From positions 1 through 51,117 of the forward strand of contig JAJEQR010000028.1 in assembly GCA_020687485.1 (NCBI GenBank): a stretch of DNA of 51,117 bases. Reading direction: 5' to 3'. Below the pieces are notes generated by a model that had not been told where the DNA came from, made no database searches, and worked only from the letters and a program-made list of their open reading frames with translations. The translations under genes were made by a program, and so were the position numbers. This DNA is from Hominifimenecus microfluidus (GTDB lineage Bacteria; Bacillota; Clostridia; Lachnospirales; Lachnospiraceae). Below, in pieces: positions 33,993 to 44,800 of the stretch (position 1 is its first letter; the number at the start of each line of letters is the position of its first letter).

Positions 33993-35510
33993 ATGGGTTT
34001 TGCAAATGCAATTAATAGTGCGGCGGATTTTCTAAACGGTTATATCTGGGGTATTGGTATGTTGTTCCTGATTGTAGGTACCGGTCTGGTATTTACGGTT
34101 GGTCTCGGATTCTTCCAGTTTGTTCACTTCGGCGATATGTGGAAGCGGATCTTCGATAAGCAGGATTCCGATTCCGGTATCTCGTCCTTCGCCTCCTTCT
34201 GTACCACGATGGCCATGCGTATCGGTACCGGCAATATCGCCGGCGTGGCGGTAGCTCTTTACGCAGGAGGTCCCGGCGCGATGTTCTGGATGATCATCGC
34301 CGGTATGACGAACTCGGCGGTATGTTTCGTAGAGTGTACACTAGCTTCCCTGTACAAGAACCGGATCGACGGTGAGTACCGCGGCGGCGGCCCTTACTGC
34401 GCTGCTCGCGGTCTTGGCTGGAAGAAGTATGCGGCATTTATGGCAGTGATCTTCATGATTGGTACATCCTGCTTCATGCCGGCGGCAGCTACATACACCA
34501 TCTGCGACGGCTTCCGCAACGCGATCGGCGTTCCCATGTGGGTCGTAGCGCTTCTGGTAGCTCTCCTTCTGGCACTGATCGTTATCGGCGGTATCAAGCG
34601 TATCAGCGCGATCGCATCCATGGTAGTTCCGTTTATGACCATTGTCTATATGATTATTACTCTGATTATTCTGATTGCCCATATTGGTGAGATTCCCGCT
34701 GTTCTGGGCAATGTAATCAGCAGCGCATTCGGTAAGAACGCAGTATTCGGCGGCGGCATCGGTATCGCGATTCAGCAGGGCGTTAAGAGAGGTACCTTCT
34801 CCAGTGCAGCCGGCATGGGCGAGGCTTCCCCGACAGCAGCGGCAGCAGAGACCAGCCACCCGGTGAAGCAGGGTATGGCGAATGCGGCAGGCGTATGGCT
34901 CGATACTGTAGTTGTCTGCACCTGTTCCGGTCTGATGATGCTCTTAACGGACTGCTTCAACACGGCAGGCGGTTATGTTGGTTCCGGCCATGCAGAGTTG
35001 GCAACCATGGCGGCAGCCGGTGAAGGCGGCGGCGTTAAGTTCGTACAGCTGGCAGTATCTACCGTAGTTGGTAACTTCGCACCGATCCTGATCGCGATCA
35101 TGCTCCTTCTATTCTCGTTCACCTGCCTGATCAGCTACTACTACGAGGCAGAGTCCGCAGCGATCTATCTGTTCGAAGGCAGCGGCAAGGAACGCACCCG
35201 TAAGATCGTTACCAGAATTATGCAGTTCGGTATGCCCGTACTCGTATTTATCTGGGGTATTATCGAATCCGGCACCGCATGGAACCTGTCCGACCTGGCT
35301 CTGGGTACCTGTACCTGGATCAACGTATTCATGCTGTGGTTCCTGTTCCCGAAGGCACGCGCCATGTACAAGGATTACGAGCGCCAGATGAAGGCCGGCA
35401 TCGAGCCTTACTACAATCCCGACGTTCTTTCCTGGGACGGCGTAGACAAGGCCATGTGGAAGGAAATCAATGCCAAGCAGATCGCTGCAGAGAATAAAAG
35501 CAGCAAGTAA
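33993..35510 (+). CDS. Sodium:alanine/glycine symporter (AGCS family)
   Basis: 505 residues, about ten or eleven membrane segments, no signal peptide. Start after AAAAAAGGGGGTACGTTT. Family signatures: CTTMAMRIGTGNIAGVAVAL (~69-88), GGPGAMFWMIIAGM (~91), GEYRGGGPYCAARGLG (~128), FSSAAGMGEASPTAAAAE (~269-286) and the C-terminal GTCTWINVFMLWF. Imports alanine or glycine with sodium. Single-gene unit with its own promoter, long leader and terminator, suggesting regulation at the leader. Confidence 0.93.
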   Translation: MGFANAINSAADFLNGYIWGIGMLFLIVGTGLVFTVGLGFFQFVHFGDMWKRIFDKQDSDSGISSFASFCTTMAMRIGTGNIAGVAVALYAGGPGAMFWMIIAGMTNSAVCFVECTLASLYKNRIDGEYRGGGPYCAARGLGWKKYAAFMAVIFMIGTSCFMPAAATYTICDGFRNAIGVPMWVVALLVALLLALIVIGGIKRISAIASMVVPFMTIVYMIITLIILIAHIGEIPAVLGNVISSAFGKNAVFGGGIGIAIQQGVKRGTFSSAAGMGEASPTAAAAETSHPVKQGMANAAGVWLDTVVVCTCSGLMMLLTDCFNTAGGYVGSGHAELATMAAAGEGGGVKFVQLAVSTVVGNFAPILIAIMLLLFSFTCLISYYYEAESAAIYLFEGSGKERTRKIVTRIMQFGMPVLVFIWGIIESGTAWNLSDLALGTCTWINVFMLWFLFPKARAMYKDYERQMKAGIEPYYNPDVLSWDGVDKAMWKEINAKQIAAENKSSK

Positions 35511-35562
35511 CACTGCATTGCAGTAAAGTGTAAAGTAATCTGTATCGTACAGAAATTTGAAA

Positions 35563-35618
35563 GACTCCGGTCTGCCTTCTCCGTATCCTTACGGAGAAGG
35601 TGGGATTCGGGGTCTTTT
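35563..35618 (+). terminator. Terminator after the symporter
   Basis: CTTCTCCGTA/TACGGAGAAG stem with TCCT loop, outer GACTCCG/CGGGGTC pairing, then TTTT. Confidence 0.85.
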
Positions 35619-35709
35619 CGTAAGTCAAAACAACAAATTAAACTCAAAACTGCTAAAAAGGATATATTGTCTGAAAACAAAAAAAATAAAAAAAAGAATC
35701 AGATAATGA

Positions 35710-35738
35710 TTGACAAGGGAAAGCAAAACGATTATAGT
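35710..35738 (+). promoter_or_regulatory. opp operon promoter
   Basis: TTGACA (35710-35715), 17-base spacer, TATAGT (35733-35738). In the ~150-base leader a perfect 14-bp palindrome GGAGCATATGCTCC (35855-35868) precedes the ribosome site. Confidence 0.8.
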
Positions 35739-35891
35739 TAGTAACATAAAAAACGAACGATGGTTAGACGATAGTATAGCTCATAGTTCAGTAATCTTGG
35801 TTGTTACAGGTAATGGCTTAGGTCAGCAGAGGGATGCCTGTAGAACACATATTCGGAGCATATGCTCCAGAAAAAGCAAGGAGGACAAATT

Positions 35892-37607
35892 ATGAAGAGC
35901 AAAAAAGTTCTGGCAATGGGTCTGGCTGGTGTCATGGCATTCGGCATGGTTGGATGCTCCACTCCCGGTTCTGAGACGACTGCAGCGGCAGGTGATACGA
36001 CCACTGCAGCAGCCTCCGCAGAGACGACCGCAGCGGCAGGTGATTCTACCACCGCAGCAGCTACCGAGAATACCAGTGGCCTGAAGGTTTTCCGTTATGC
36101 AACTGCGACGGATCCGACGTCCCTGGATTCCTGCAAGGGTAATTCCGTTGCCGACAACGAGGTTAACCACCTGATTCAGGAAGGCCTTGTCCGCAACAAC
36201 TGCGGTGAGATTGCTCCCGGTCTGGCAGAGTCCTGGGAAGTTTCTGATGATGGCCTGACTTACACCTTCCATCTGAGAGATGCTAAGTGGTCTGACGGAC
36301 AGGCAATTACTTCTCAGGATTTCCTGTATGCGTTCCAGCGTCTGGCAGATCCCGCTACTGCAGCACCTTACGCATGGATTCTGGATGGACGTGTGAAGAA
36401 CGGCGGCGATGTTATCGGCGGCAAGAAGCCGGTATCCGAGCTTGGTGTATCCGCTCCGGATGACAAGACCTTTGTGGTCGAGCTCGAGTATGCACAGGGC
36501 TACTTCTTAAGCCTGCTGGGTTCTGTATGTGAGTTTACTCCCCAGCGTCAGGATATCGTAGAGAAGTATGGTACAGACTATGCAGCATCTGCAGACAAGA
36601 TGATGACTTATGGTCCGTTCACCCTGACTTCCAGTTCAAATCGTCAGTACGTATTCGAGAAGAACCAGGATTATTGGGATGCCGACAGCATCAACTTCGA
36701 TCGCATTGAGATGAGTGTTATCGAGACCGGCGATACGCAGCTGGCAATGTATGAGTCCGGAGAGCTGGATTATGTAGCAGTTCCTACCGCACAGGTTCCG
36801 AACTATGATGATCAGGATAACGAGTACATGACTGGCGCCCTTGACTGGGTATATATAAACAGCCAGGCAGAGTATGTAAGCAATGCGAACTTCCGTCTGG
36901 CACTGAACTACGCGATTGATCGTGAGACCTACAACATGCTGGCGAACAGCGGTACATACACCGCATGGGGCAACCCTGTAATGCCTGCTGTTGACGGTAT
37001 CAACGCAACCTACGGTGAAGAGTTCCAGCCCGACGGTTACCCGATCAATGGTGATCTGACCAAGGCTCAGGAGTATCTGCAGGCAGCCATGGGCGAGATG
37101 GGCATCAGCGATCCTTCCGAGATTACGGTTGAGTTTACCACCACTGATGCTGAGACCAACAAGAAGATCGCAGAAGTTCTGCAGGAGATGTGGCAGAACA
37201 ACCTGGGTATCAATGTTGAGATCCGTCAGGTAACCTATGCCGAGATCTTCGGCAATGTATTCCCTCAGCATGATTACATGGTAGGCTATGGTGGATGGGC
37301 ACCCGACTACGCAGACCCTTACACCTACCTGGAGCTGTTCATGAGCGAAAATGTATACAATTACAGCCAGTACAGCAACACAGCATTTGATGATCTGATG
37401 AAGCAGTCCACTACGATCACTGATGCCAAGACCCGCCTGGAGACTTTGGCACAGGCAGAGCAGTTGCTGCTTGATGACGGCGCTGTTGTCCCGCTGCAGG
37501 TTAGAACCACTCATTATCTGATGGATGATGATGTAACAGGTGTTGGCTTCTACTTCATCGGTTATAACATCGACCTGGTATATGGCGACTGCGCACCGAC
37601 CGCATAA
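35892..37607 (+). CDS. oppA: Oligopeptide ABC transporter substrate-binding lipoprotein OppA (copy 1)
   Basis: 571 residues from ATG 35892 (AAGGAGGACAAATT upstream). Lipobox MVGC (Cys about 20), then a Thr/Ala/Glu-rich linker with repeated TTAAA. SBP family 5: RYATATDPTSLDSCKGNSVA (~72), the GLAESWEVSDDGLTYTFHLR strand (~117) and SGELDYVAVPTAQVP. Captures peptides outside the membrane and delivers them to OppBC. First gene of oppABCDF. A hairpin between oppA and oppB probably lowers downstream expression relative to oppA. Confidence 0.93.
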   Translation: MKSKKVLAMGLAGVMAFGMVGCSTPGSETTAAAGDTTTAAASAETTAAAGDSTTAAATENTSGLKVFRYATATDPTSLDSCKGNSVADNEVNHLIQEGLVRNNCGEIAPGLAESWEVSDDGLTYTFHLRDAKWSDGQAITSQDFLYAFQRLADPATAAPYAWILDGRVKNGGDVIGGKKPVSELGVSAPDDKTFVVELEYAQGYFLSLLGSVCEFTPQRQDIVEKYGTDYAASADKMMTYGPFTLTSSSNRQYVFEKNQDYWDADSINFDRIEMSVIETGDTQLAMYESGELDYVAVPTAQVPNYDDQDNEYMTGALDWVYINSQAEYVSNANFRLALNYAIDRETYNMLANSGTYTAWGNPVMPAVDGINATYGEEFQPDGYPINGDLTKAQEYLQAAMGEMGISDPSEITVEFTTTDAETNKKIAEVLQEMWQNNLGINVEIRQVTYAEIFGNVFPQHDYMVGYGGWAPDYADPYTYLELFMSENVYNYSQYSNTAFDDLMKQSTTITDAKTRLETLAQAEQLLLDDGAVVPLQVRTTHYLMDDDVTGVGFYFIGYNIDLVYGDCAPTA

Positions 37608-37640
37608 TTAAAAAGTGACATAAGATAAGTGTCATAGAAA

Positions 37641-37690
37641 GCTTGAGAAGGGTCAAAGGTCCGTCTTTGACCCTTCCCTTAAGCCTTTTG
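37641..37690 (+). terminator. Partial terminator/processing hairpin between oppA and oppB
   Basis: AAGGGTCAAAG/CTTTGACCCTT stem (37648-37658, 37665-37675), six-base loop, followed by CCCTTAAGCCTTTT; the U-tract is interrupted, fitting partial readthrough. Confidence 0.7.
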
Positions 37691-37741
37691 CAAAAACGGG
37701 ATGAACAAGATAGTTGTGTTCATCGAAGAAGGGGGATTTAC

Positions 37742-38662
37742 ATGGCAAAGTACATTGTCAAGCGAGTGCTTGCGGCAATCGCAACACTGTTTGTACTGGT
37801 AACGGTAGTATTCTTCCTGGTACGTCTGATGCCGGGTGAGCCGTTCACAAATCCGAAGCTGACACCGGAAGTGGCAGCGAATATGAGATCATATTATGGC
37901 TTTGATAAACCTTTGATCGAACAGTATGGAACTTATATAAACAACCTGCTTCATGGTAACTTTGGTTACTCCATGAAGTACACCAACAAGACTGTTAACT
38001 CTATTATTGCAGAAACGTTTCCTTTCTCCGCAGACCTTGGTATCCGTGCTCTGGTGATGGCAATATCCTTTGGTATTGTTCTCGGATCGCTAGCCGCGCT
38101 AAATCGAGGGAAGAAACTGGATTTTGTCTGTGTTATCGTCGCAATACTGGGTACCAGTATTCCCGACTTCATCATGGGCTGTGTATTGCAGTATTTCTTC
38201 GGAATCAAATGGGGGCTGTTGCCCGTTGCACAATATAAGGGTTTTTCATACACAATACTGCCGGCGACGGCACTGGCCTTCTACACACTGGCTTCCGTAT
38301 CCAAGCTGATGCGTTCCAGTATGCTGGAAGTTGTACAGCAGGATTACATCAAGACCGCGAAGGCAAAGGGACTTTCCAAGTTCCGTATCACCTGGAAGCA
38401 TCAGCTGCGTAACGCGATCATGCCGGTTATCACCATGCTTGGCCCGACTGTTGCATCTGTACTGACTGGTACCTTTGTTATCGAGTCTATCTTCGCTATC
38501 CCTGGTATGGGTAAGTATTATGTAGAGTCTGTTTCCAATAATGACTACGCAATGATTCTTGGAATGACCGTATTCTACGGTTTCTTCCTTGTATTCTGTA
38601 ACCTGATTGTCGATGTTGCCTATGGCTTTGTGGATCCTCGCGTCCGCATTGGTAAGAAATAA
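37742..38662 (+). CDS. oppB: Oligopeptide ABC transporter permease OppB
   Basis: 306 residues from ATG 37742 (GAAGGGGGATTTAC upstream; the longer frame from 37643 begins inside the hairpin). Six membrane segments; N-terminal KYIVKRVLAAIATLFVLVTV and binding-protein-dependent permease loop RSSMLEVVQQDYIKTAKAKG (EAA region, ~200). Forms the membrane channel with OppC. 10 bases separate it from oppC. Confidence 0.94.
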   Translation: MAKYIVKRVLAAIATLFVLVTVVFFLVRLMPGEPFTNPKLTPEVAANMRSYYGFDKPLIEQYGTYINNLLHGNFGYSMKYTNKTVNSIIAETFPFSADLGIRALVMAISFGIVLGSLAALNRGKKLDFVCVIVAILGTSIPDFIMGCVLQYFFGIKWGLLPVAQYKGFSYTILPATALAFYTLASVSKLMRSSMLEVVQQDYIKTAKAKGLSKFRITWKHQLRNAIMPVITMLGPTVASVLTGTFVIESIFAIPGMGKYYVESVSNNDYAMILGMTVFYGFFLVFCNLIVDVAYGFVDPRVRIGKK

Positions 38663-38672
38663 GGAGGGCTTC

Positions 38673-39596
38673 ATGGAAAATTTAAATAAAGACCTCTTTA
38701 GGGTTGTAGGTAAAAGTATTGATAAGATGGACAGCATTTCGCGTCCAAATCTTTCCTTCTGGCAGGATGCCTGGAGAAGACTGAAGAAGAACCGGGCGGC
38801 TTTCATCGGATTATGTATTATTATTCTGTATGGACTGCTGGCAATTTTCGCTCCGATGTTCAGCCAGTACAGCTATACACAGATGGATGCAAACATGATG
38901 AATGCAGGTCCCAGTGCGGCACACTGGCTGGGTACTGACTCCACCGGCCGTGACCTGTGGGTTCGTATCTGGATGGGTGCCCGTGTATCTCTTACCATCG
39001 GTCTGATTGCGGCTGTTATCAACATGTGTGTTGGTGCCGTAATCGGTGGTCTCTGCGGTTATTACGGCGGCAAGCTGGATATGATTGTGATGCGTATCGT
39101 TGATATCCTCTACGGTATCCCGAACCTGATCATCGTAATCCTGGTTATGATCGTACTCGGCAGAGGTATGGCTACTCTGATTGTTGCGATGTGTATTACC
39201 GGATGGATTGGCACCTGCCGTTTCATTCGAGGTGAGGTATATCGACTGAAAGAGCAGGACTATGTTCTTGCAGCCAAGGTTCTTGGCGTCAGCGACTTCA
39301 AGATCATTATTCGTCATATCATTCCGAACATCATGGGTATGATGGTAACCAACCTGTGTATGGCAATCCCCGGCGCGATCTTCCAGGAGGCATTCCTGAG
39401 CTACATCGGTCTGGGTATCAAGCCGCCGCAGTGTTCCTGGGGTATCCTGGCCAAGGAAGGTATCCAGAACCTGCGTATCGCACCGCATGCTGTTATGGTT
39501 CCCGCGTTCTTTATCTGTACCACCATGTTAGCACTGAACCTGCTGGGCGATGGTCTGCGCGATGCCGTAGATCCCAAGCTGCGCGGTACTGAATAA
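38673..39596 (+). CDS. oppC: Oligopeptide ABC transporter permease OppC
   Basis: 307 residues from ATG 38673 (TAAGGAGGGCTTC upstream). N-terminal OppC_N segment (WRRLKKNRAAFIGLCIIILY, ~34), LGTDSTGRDLWVRIWMGARV (~90) and EAA loop GEVYRLKEQDYVLAAKVLGV (~186). Six membrane segments. Partner of OppB. Confidence 0.94.
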   Translation: MENLNKDLFRVVGKSIDKMDSISRPNLSFWQDAWRRLKKNRAAFIGLCIIILYGLLAIFAPMFSQYSYTQMDANMMNAGPSAAHWLGTDSTGRDLWVRIWMGARVSLTIGLIAAVINMCVGAVIGGLCGYYGGKLDMIVMRIVDILYGIPNLIIVILVMIVLGRGMATLIVAMCITGWIGTCRFIRGEVYRLKEQDYVLAAKVLGVSDFKIIIRHIIPNIMGMMVTNLCMAIPGAIFQEAFLSYIGLGIKPPQCSWGILAKEGIQNLRIAPHAVMVPAFFICTTMLALNLLGDGLRDAVDPKLRGTE

Positions 39597-39610
39597 GGAG
39601 GAACTTTACA

Positions 39611-40636
39611 ATGGCTGAAAGAGAAAACATTCTTGAAATAAAGAACCTGTCATTTTCATTTAAAACTTACGGCGGTGAAGTTAAGGCTGTCCGCGATGTA
39701 AGTTATAACCTGAAGAAAGGTGAGATCCTCGGCATCGTAGGCGAATCTGGATGCGGCAAGAGTGTTACCGCTCAGTGTATTATGCGTCTGAATCCGGAGC
39801 CTCCGGGATTTTTTGAGGGTGGAGAGATCCTCTTTAAGGGGAAAGATGTCCTGAAGATGAATAAGAAGGAGCTGAAAGAGCTCCGCAGCAAAGATATCGG
39901 TTTCATCTTCCAGGATCCCATGACTTCACTGAACCCTACCATGCGTGTAGGTAAGCAGATCGAAGAGGTATTCAACGGACACAAGGATATTTCCAAGGCA
40001 GAGATTCATGAAAAGGCTTTGAACATCATGAAGTTGGTGGGTATTTCGGATGTGGAGAAGCGTTTCCGTCAGTATCCCCATGAACTGTCCGGTGGCATGA
40101 AGCAACGTATTATGATCGCAATGGCACTGGTAAGTGAACCCAGCATGATCATTTGTGATGAGCCGACCACATCCCTGGATGTTACTATTGAGGCCCAGAT
40201 CCTGGATCTGTTGCTGGATCTTCGCAGCAAGCTTGGTACATCCATCATCATGATTACTCATGATCTGGGTGTTATCGCAAAGCTCTGTGACCGTGTTGTT
40301 GTTATGTATGGCGGTAAAGTCGTAGAGACCGGTACCTGTGATGAGATTTTTTACGAGACATCTCATCCTTATACCAGCGGTCTGATGCACTCTATTGCCG
40401 GTCTGGAGACCGATAAGGATACGGCGCTGAAGCCGATTGCCGGTACGCCGCCCGATCTGTTTGCACCGCCCAAGGGTTGCCCGTTTGCTGCCCGTTGTGA
40501 CTATGCGATGGAAGTATGCCAGAAGAATCCGCCGGAACAGACGCAGCTGACGGAAGAGCACATGACGGCCTGCTGGCTGCAGCATCCGTATGCGCCTAAG
40601 GTAGATCTGCGCATGGCAAGAAAGGAGACCGTATGA
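39611..40636 (+). CDS. oppD: Oligopeptide ABC transporter ATPase OppD
   Basis: 341 residues. Walker A GESGCGKSVT (~44), signature LSGGMKQR (~157), Walker B MIICDEPTTSLD (~177), H-loop ITHD. C-terminal oligo_HPY region with four cysteines (GCPFAARCDYAMEVC...ACW), which in related DppD bind an iron-sulfur cluster. Energises peptide import. Overlaps oppF by four bases (ATGA). Confidence 0.95.
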   Translation: MAERENILEIKNLSFSFKTYGGEVKAVRDVSYNLKKGEILGIVGESGCGKSVTAQCIMRLNPEPPGFFEGGEILFKGKDVLKMNKKELKELRSKDIGFIFQDPMTSLNPTMRVGKQIEEVFNGHKDISKAEIHEKALNIMKLVGISDVEKRFRQYPHELSGGMKQRIMIAMALVSEPSMIICDEPTTSLDVTIEAQILDLLLDLRSKLGTSIIMITHDLGVIAKLCDRVVVMYGGKVVETGTCDEIFYETSHPYTSGLMHSIAGLETDKDTALKPIAGTPPDLFAPPKGCPFAARCDYAMEVCQKNPPEQTQLTEEHMTACWLQHPYAPKVDLRMARKETV

Positions 40637-41616
40637 GCGAAGAGAAAAAGATCGTTGTCCCCGAGCCTCTGTTGAAGGTGGACGACCTGTGCAAATTCTT
40701 CCGGATCTCCCGGAATGCTGTACTGAAAGCGGTAAATCATGTTACCTTTAATATAAACAAGGGCGAGACGGTAGGTCTTGTAGGTGAGTCCGGATGTGGT
40801 AAATCCACGACCGGTCGTTGTCTGGTGAATCTGTATGAGCCCACCAGCGGTCATGTATATTTCAAGGGTAAGGATACAATGACTTTGACGAAGGCAGAGC
40901 AAATGAAGTTCCATTCAGATGTTCAGATGATCTTCCAGAATCCCTATGCTTCCTTGAATCCCCGTATGACGGTCGGTGAGATTGTCAGCGAGGGTATGAA
41001 GATTCATACAAAACTTTCCCATGCTGAGTGCATGGAGAAGGCGGAGGCACTGCTTCACAGAGTAGGACTGAACAAGGAGCATATGTCCCGTTTCAGCCAT
41101 GAATTCTCCGGCGGTCAGAGACAGCGTATCGGTATTGCCCGCGCCCTGTCGGTAGATCCTGAATTCATCGTCTGTGACGAGCCGATCTCTGCTCTGGACG
41201 TATCCATTCAGGCACAGGTAATCAATATGCTGAAGGAACTTCAGGATGATCTGGGGCTGACCTATCTGTTCATCGCTCATGACCTCAGTGTTGTCAAATA
41301 TATTTCTGACCGCGTTATTGTTATGTATCTGGGTACTGTGGTAGAGGAAGCACCGGCTGATGAGCTGTATGCACATCCGACGCATCCCTACACCAAGGCT
41401 CTGCTGTCCTCCATTCCGGTGGCAGATCCGAAGGTAGCCAAGTCGAACAAGAGAATCCACATTAAAGGTGAGATCCCCAGCCCGATCAACCCGAAGGAAT
41501 GCTGCCAGTTCGCAGACCGTTGTGTATATGCAACGGATCGTTGCCGTGCAGAAGTTCCGAAGCGCAAGGAGATTGAGCCAGGACATTTTGTATCCTGCCA
41601 CTTGATAGATCAGTAA
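40633..41616 (+). CDS. oppF: Oligopeptide ABC transporter ATPase OppF
   Basis: 327 residues. Walker A GESGCGKSTTG (~56), signature FSGGQRQRIGIARALS (~157), Walker B FIVCDEPISALD (~178), H-loop IAHDLS. C-terminal cysteines in CCQFADRCVYATDRC and VSCHL. Heterodimer partner of OppD. Last gene of the operon; a promoter-like sequence overlaps its stop. Confidence 0.95.
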   Translation: MSEEKKIVVPEPLLKVDDLCKFFRISRNAVLKAVNHVTFNINKGETVGLVGESGCGKSTTGRCLVNLYEPTSGHVYFKGKDTMTLTKAEQMKFHSDVQMIFQNPYASLNPRMTVGEIVSEGMKIHTKLSHAECMEKAEALLHRVGLNKEHMSRFSHEFSGGQRQRIGIARALSVDPEFIVCDEPISALDVSIQAQVINMLKELQDDLGLTYLFIAHDLSVVKYISDRVIVMYLGTVVEEAPADELYAHPTHPYTKALLSSIPVADPKVAKSNKRIHIKGEIPSPINPKECCQFADRCVYATDRCRAEVPKRKEIEPGHFVSCHLIDQ

Positions 41617-41630
41617 GTTTGTGTTATAAT
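41602..41630 (+). promoter_or_regulatory. Promoter overlapping the oppF stop
   Basis: TTGATA (41602-41607), 17-base spacer, TATAAT (41625-41630). The next intrinsic terminator begins about 50 bases after the predicted start point, so the transcript would be ~100 bases unless the terminator is bypassed. Confidence 0.65.
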
Positions 41631-41684
41631 TAAACAACTGAAGTAGAAGCACCATTTTGAATGCGTGTGAAAGGGTTTTTAAGC

Positions 41685-41739
41685 AAAGGCGCCCCTTTCT
41701 ACGGGAAACATAACAGTTGTCGTAGAAGGAGCGCCTTTT
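41685..41739 (+). terminator. Terminator after the opp operon
   Basis: AAAGGCGC/GCGCCTTT stem extended by CCTTTCTACG/CGTAGAAGG (one bulge), 17-base loop, then TTTT. Ends opp and any transcript from the promoter at 41602. Confidence 0.85.
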
Positions 41740-41877
41740 CTAAAGAAAAAATTTTCAGATAATTGAAGGGATGGGTGGTAGAAGGCAGAGAACCGAAAAG
41801 TATAATCAGACGAAAGTGCAGGGAGAAACAAAAATTAAATGAATTTCGGGTTTTCCATGAAAGAAAGGAGACAAAAT

Positions 41878-44800
41878 ATGAAGAGAAAGAATTTGTCGCT
41901 TCTTCTGGCAATGGCCATGACCGTTACGACAGCCATGACCGGACTGACGGTGAATGTCCATGCAGAAGCAATCGATGAAAGCACGTCTGACACTGTAGAG
42001 CAGGCAGAGGTCGCTGCAGTTCCGGAAGTGAAGACAGAAGAGCCGGTGGCAGCAGATTCTGTACAGGGCACATTGAAGGATGGAACCACCTTTGAGCCTA
42101 CGAAAGTCCGTATTATCAAGGAAGCAGATTTCCTTGAGATCTATTGGGATCGTGAAGTGAAGGATTCCGATGTGCTTGCAAGCTACGAACTGAAGAACGG
42201 GGATAATGTCCTTACAATTTCCAACCCTGGTATTGCCAGCATGTACTTCTATAATGAAGGGCAGGGATTTACTTCCTTCCAGTATAAAGGCGAGATCGAC
42301 GAATCGAAGCCGATTACCCTGGAGATCAAGGGCGAGATCAAGGATGGTACCGAGGGAAGCACTGCGACAGCGGTGAAGAAGATCTATAATGTAACCTATG
42401 AGAATTACTACACCCGCTTCTATACCACGAAGTGCGGTATCCTGTGTGAGTCCAGTGACGATGTTGCGGAATCCAGTCTGAAGGCAGCTGGCGATATGAT
42501 TGATATCATGCTGGCGAAGACAGATACTGGTATTACAGCAGAGCTGGTGAAGAACAATGCCAAGATGGCACTGTACGGCCCTCACGAGAACGCATACTTT
42601 ATTCCGGAGCACAGAAATGCCTGGAATCCCGGTATGTATTATGTAGAAGGGTACGGCGGAAGTTTCTATAATAATGGTGTTTCCTCCATCGCAGAGCGTA
42701 ATGTCATCCGTTCCCTGACCGGCAGCGTGACGACTGCTTATAAGAACGAAAATATTCTTGTTCATGAGTTCGGTCACAGCGTAAAGACCATGGGTATGGA
42801 TGCAATGCAAGATAAGACTCTGAAGAATGAGTTTTCCGCTCTGTATAAGAGCCGCATGAGGGCTGGTATGTGGCCGAATACCTATGCGGCTTCCAACCCG
42901 GATGAGTATTTTGCAACCATGTGTGCGATCTGGTTCAACGTAATGTCTGAGAAGCCCGATTGGACGGATGGCGTGCGCTGCCCGGTTAACACGAGAGCTG
43001 AGCTGAAGGAATACGATCCGGAGACTTATGCATTCTTCGAGAAGATCTTCCCGTCTGATCTGACACTGGCAGCACCGTGGGATTCTGTACCGGATGATTA
43101 CAAGAATCCGGAAGGCGGCGGAATTGTTCCTCCGGCGAAACCAGAGGAAGGCAATCATAATTATGCAACAGACGAGTACAAGATGAAGCTGTTCTCCACA
43201 AACGGCAACAAATACCTGATCACCAGAGATGAAGACAACCCTTATCTGTGGTGGAATTACAGCTGGGATTCCCGCGCAGAGCAGAGCACAGGTGGCTCTT
43301 ATCCGATTGATGATACCAATGTCTGGAAGGTAAACCGTACAGAGGACGGCTACTATCAGATGATTGCGGTGGATGCCACCTATAAGGATAAGGCACTTGC
43401 AGAAGCAGCAGACGGTTCTATCGTATACATCCCTGCAGATCTTGCAGACAAGGCGCAGCTGTGGACTTACGAAGCCGTAGAGAGCAGCAGTGGTATCTTT
43501 GTGAATGCTTCCACTGGTCATGTGATCGGTCTTGCCAAAGATGCCGGCGATGGCACTTATCTGAAGGCGGTAGAGCGTGCCAACGTCGTTGAGGATGCCT
43601 GGGTACTCCAGAATCTGACGACCGGTACGCAGCTTTTCCCCAGAAAGATGCATGATTTTGAGAACACGTACTTCAGCATTATCAGTACCGAGGACGGCGC
43701 CAGCCGCATCGAGGGCTTTAACGGTGTATGTGTATGGAATACCGGCGACAGCCTTCGCAACAGCTGGAAGATCGTTCCGGCCGGTGATGGCTATTTCTAC
43801 ATTGAATCTGGAGAGAATCCCGGACAGGTGCTGGCTCCTTCCGAGAACGGCACGACAGCCGGCAGCGTAATCCTTCCGGAAGAAAAGGATAAGGAAGACG
43901 CAACACAGCTGTGGAAGATCGAGATTGTGAACGGAGAGATCCGTTTCCTGAATAAGGAATCCGACCTTGCGCTCGGCGTTAAGGACGGCAAAGTAGAGAA
44001 TGGCGCTTCCCTGGTTCTGGCGGATTCTGTTCAGACACAGGACGCAGCGGCAGCTGCTCCGACCGGACAGCTCTGGGCAGTAACGAACAAGACGAACGGT
44101 GAGAGTCTGGTGCCGGCGGATATCCCGAATGTTGTTGCGCAGAATATAGAGCCCGATCCTGAACCTTCGCTGGACTATACGGCGGCAGATGCAGCGGCAG
44201 CAAAGGCAGGCACTGTGGATCGCACCAAATATACAGCGGATAGTCTGAAAGCTCTGGATGAAGCGGCAAAGAATTACAAGGACGCAAAGGAAGCAGGCAC
44301 CATCAAGGATCAGAACGAACTGGATGCTCTGACAAAGGCTATGACGGATGCTTATGACGCACTGGAAGAGATGCAGCCGGGGGAAACTCTGGACTTTACA
44401 GAAGCTGAGAAGCTCGTAGAGCTTGCGAACGATGTGGACCGTAGCAAATATACGTCTGACAGCTTAAAGGTTCTGGACGAGGCTGTAAACGCGTATAAGA
44501 GCGAAAAGGCGAATGTGAAGACCCAGGCGGAGATCGATGAACTGGCAGCAGCGATGCAGTCGGCGCTGAATGGCCTTGTGAAGCTGGATGACAAGAAGGA
44601 ACATGTTCATGAGTGGAATACGGAATATACCGTAGATAAGGCTCCGACCTGCAAGGAGAAGGGTACCGAGTCCATCCACTGCAAGACCTGTGACGCGACG
44701 AAGGACAGCCGAGAGATTGCAGCGCTGGGACATACCTGGGACTCCGGTACGGTTACCAAGAAGCCTACCGCAACCAAGGAAGGTGTTCGCACCTATACCT

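Noticed and set aside
41806-43653. 615-codon minus-strand frame opposite the metalloprotease
   Set aside because: Shadow frame; its translation has no conserved motif and no promoter or ribosome site.
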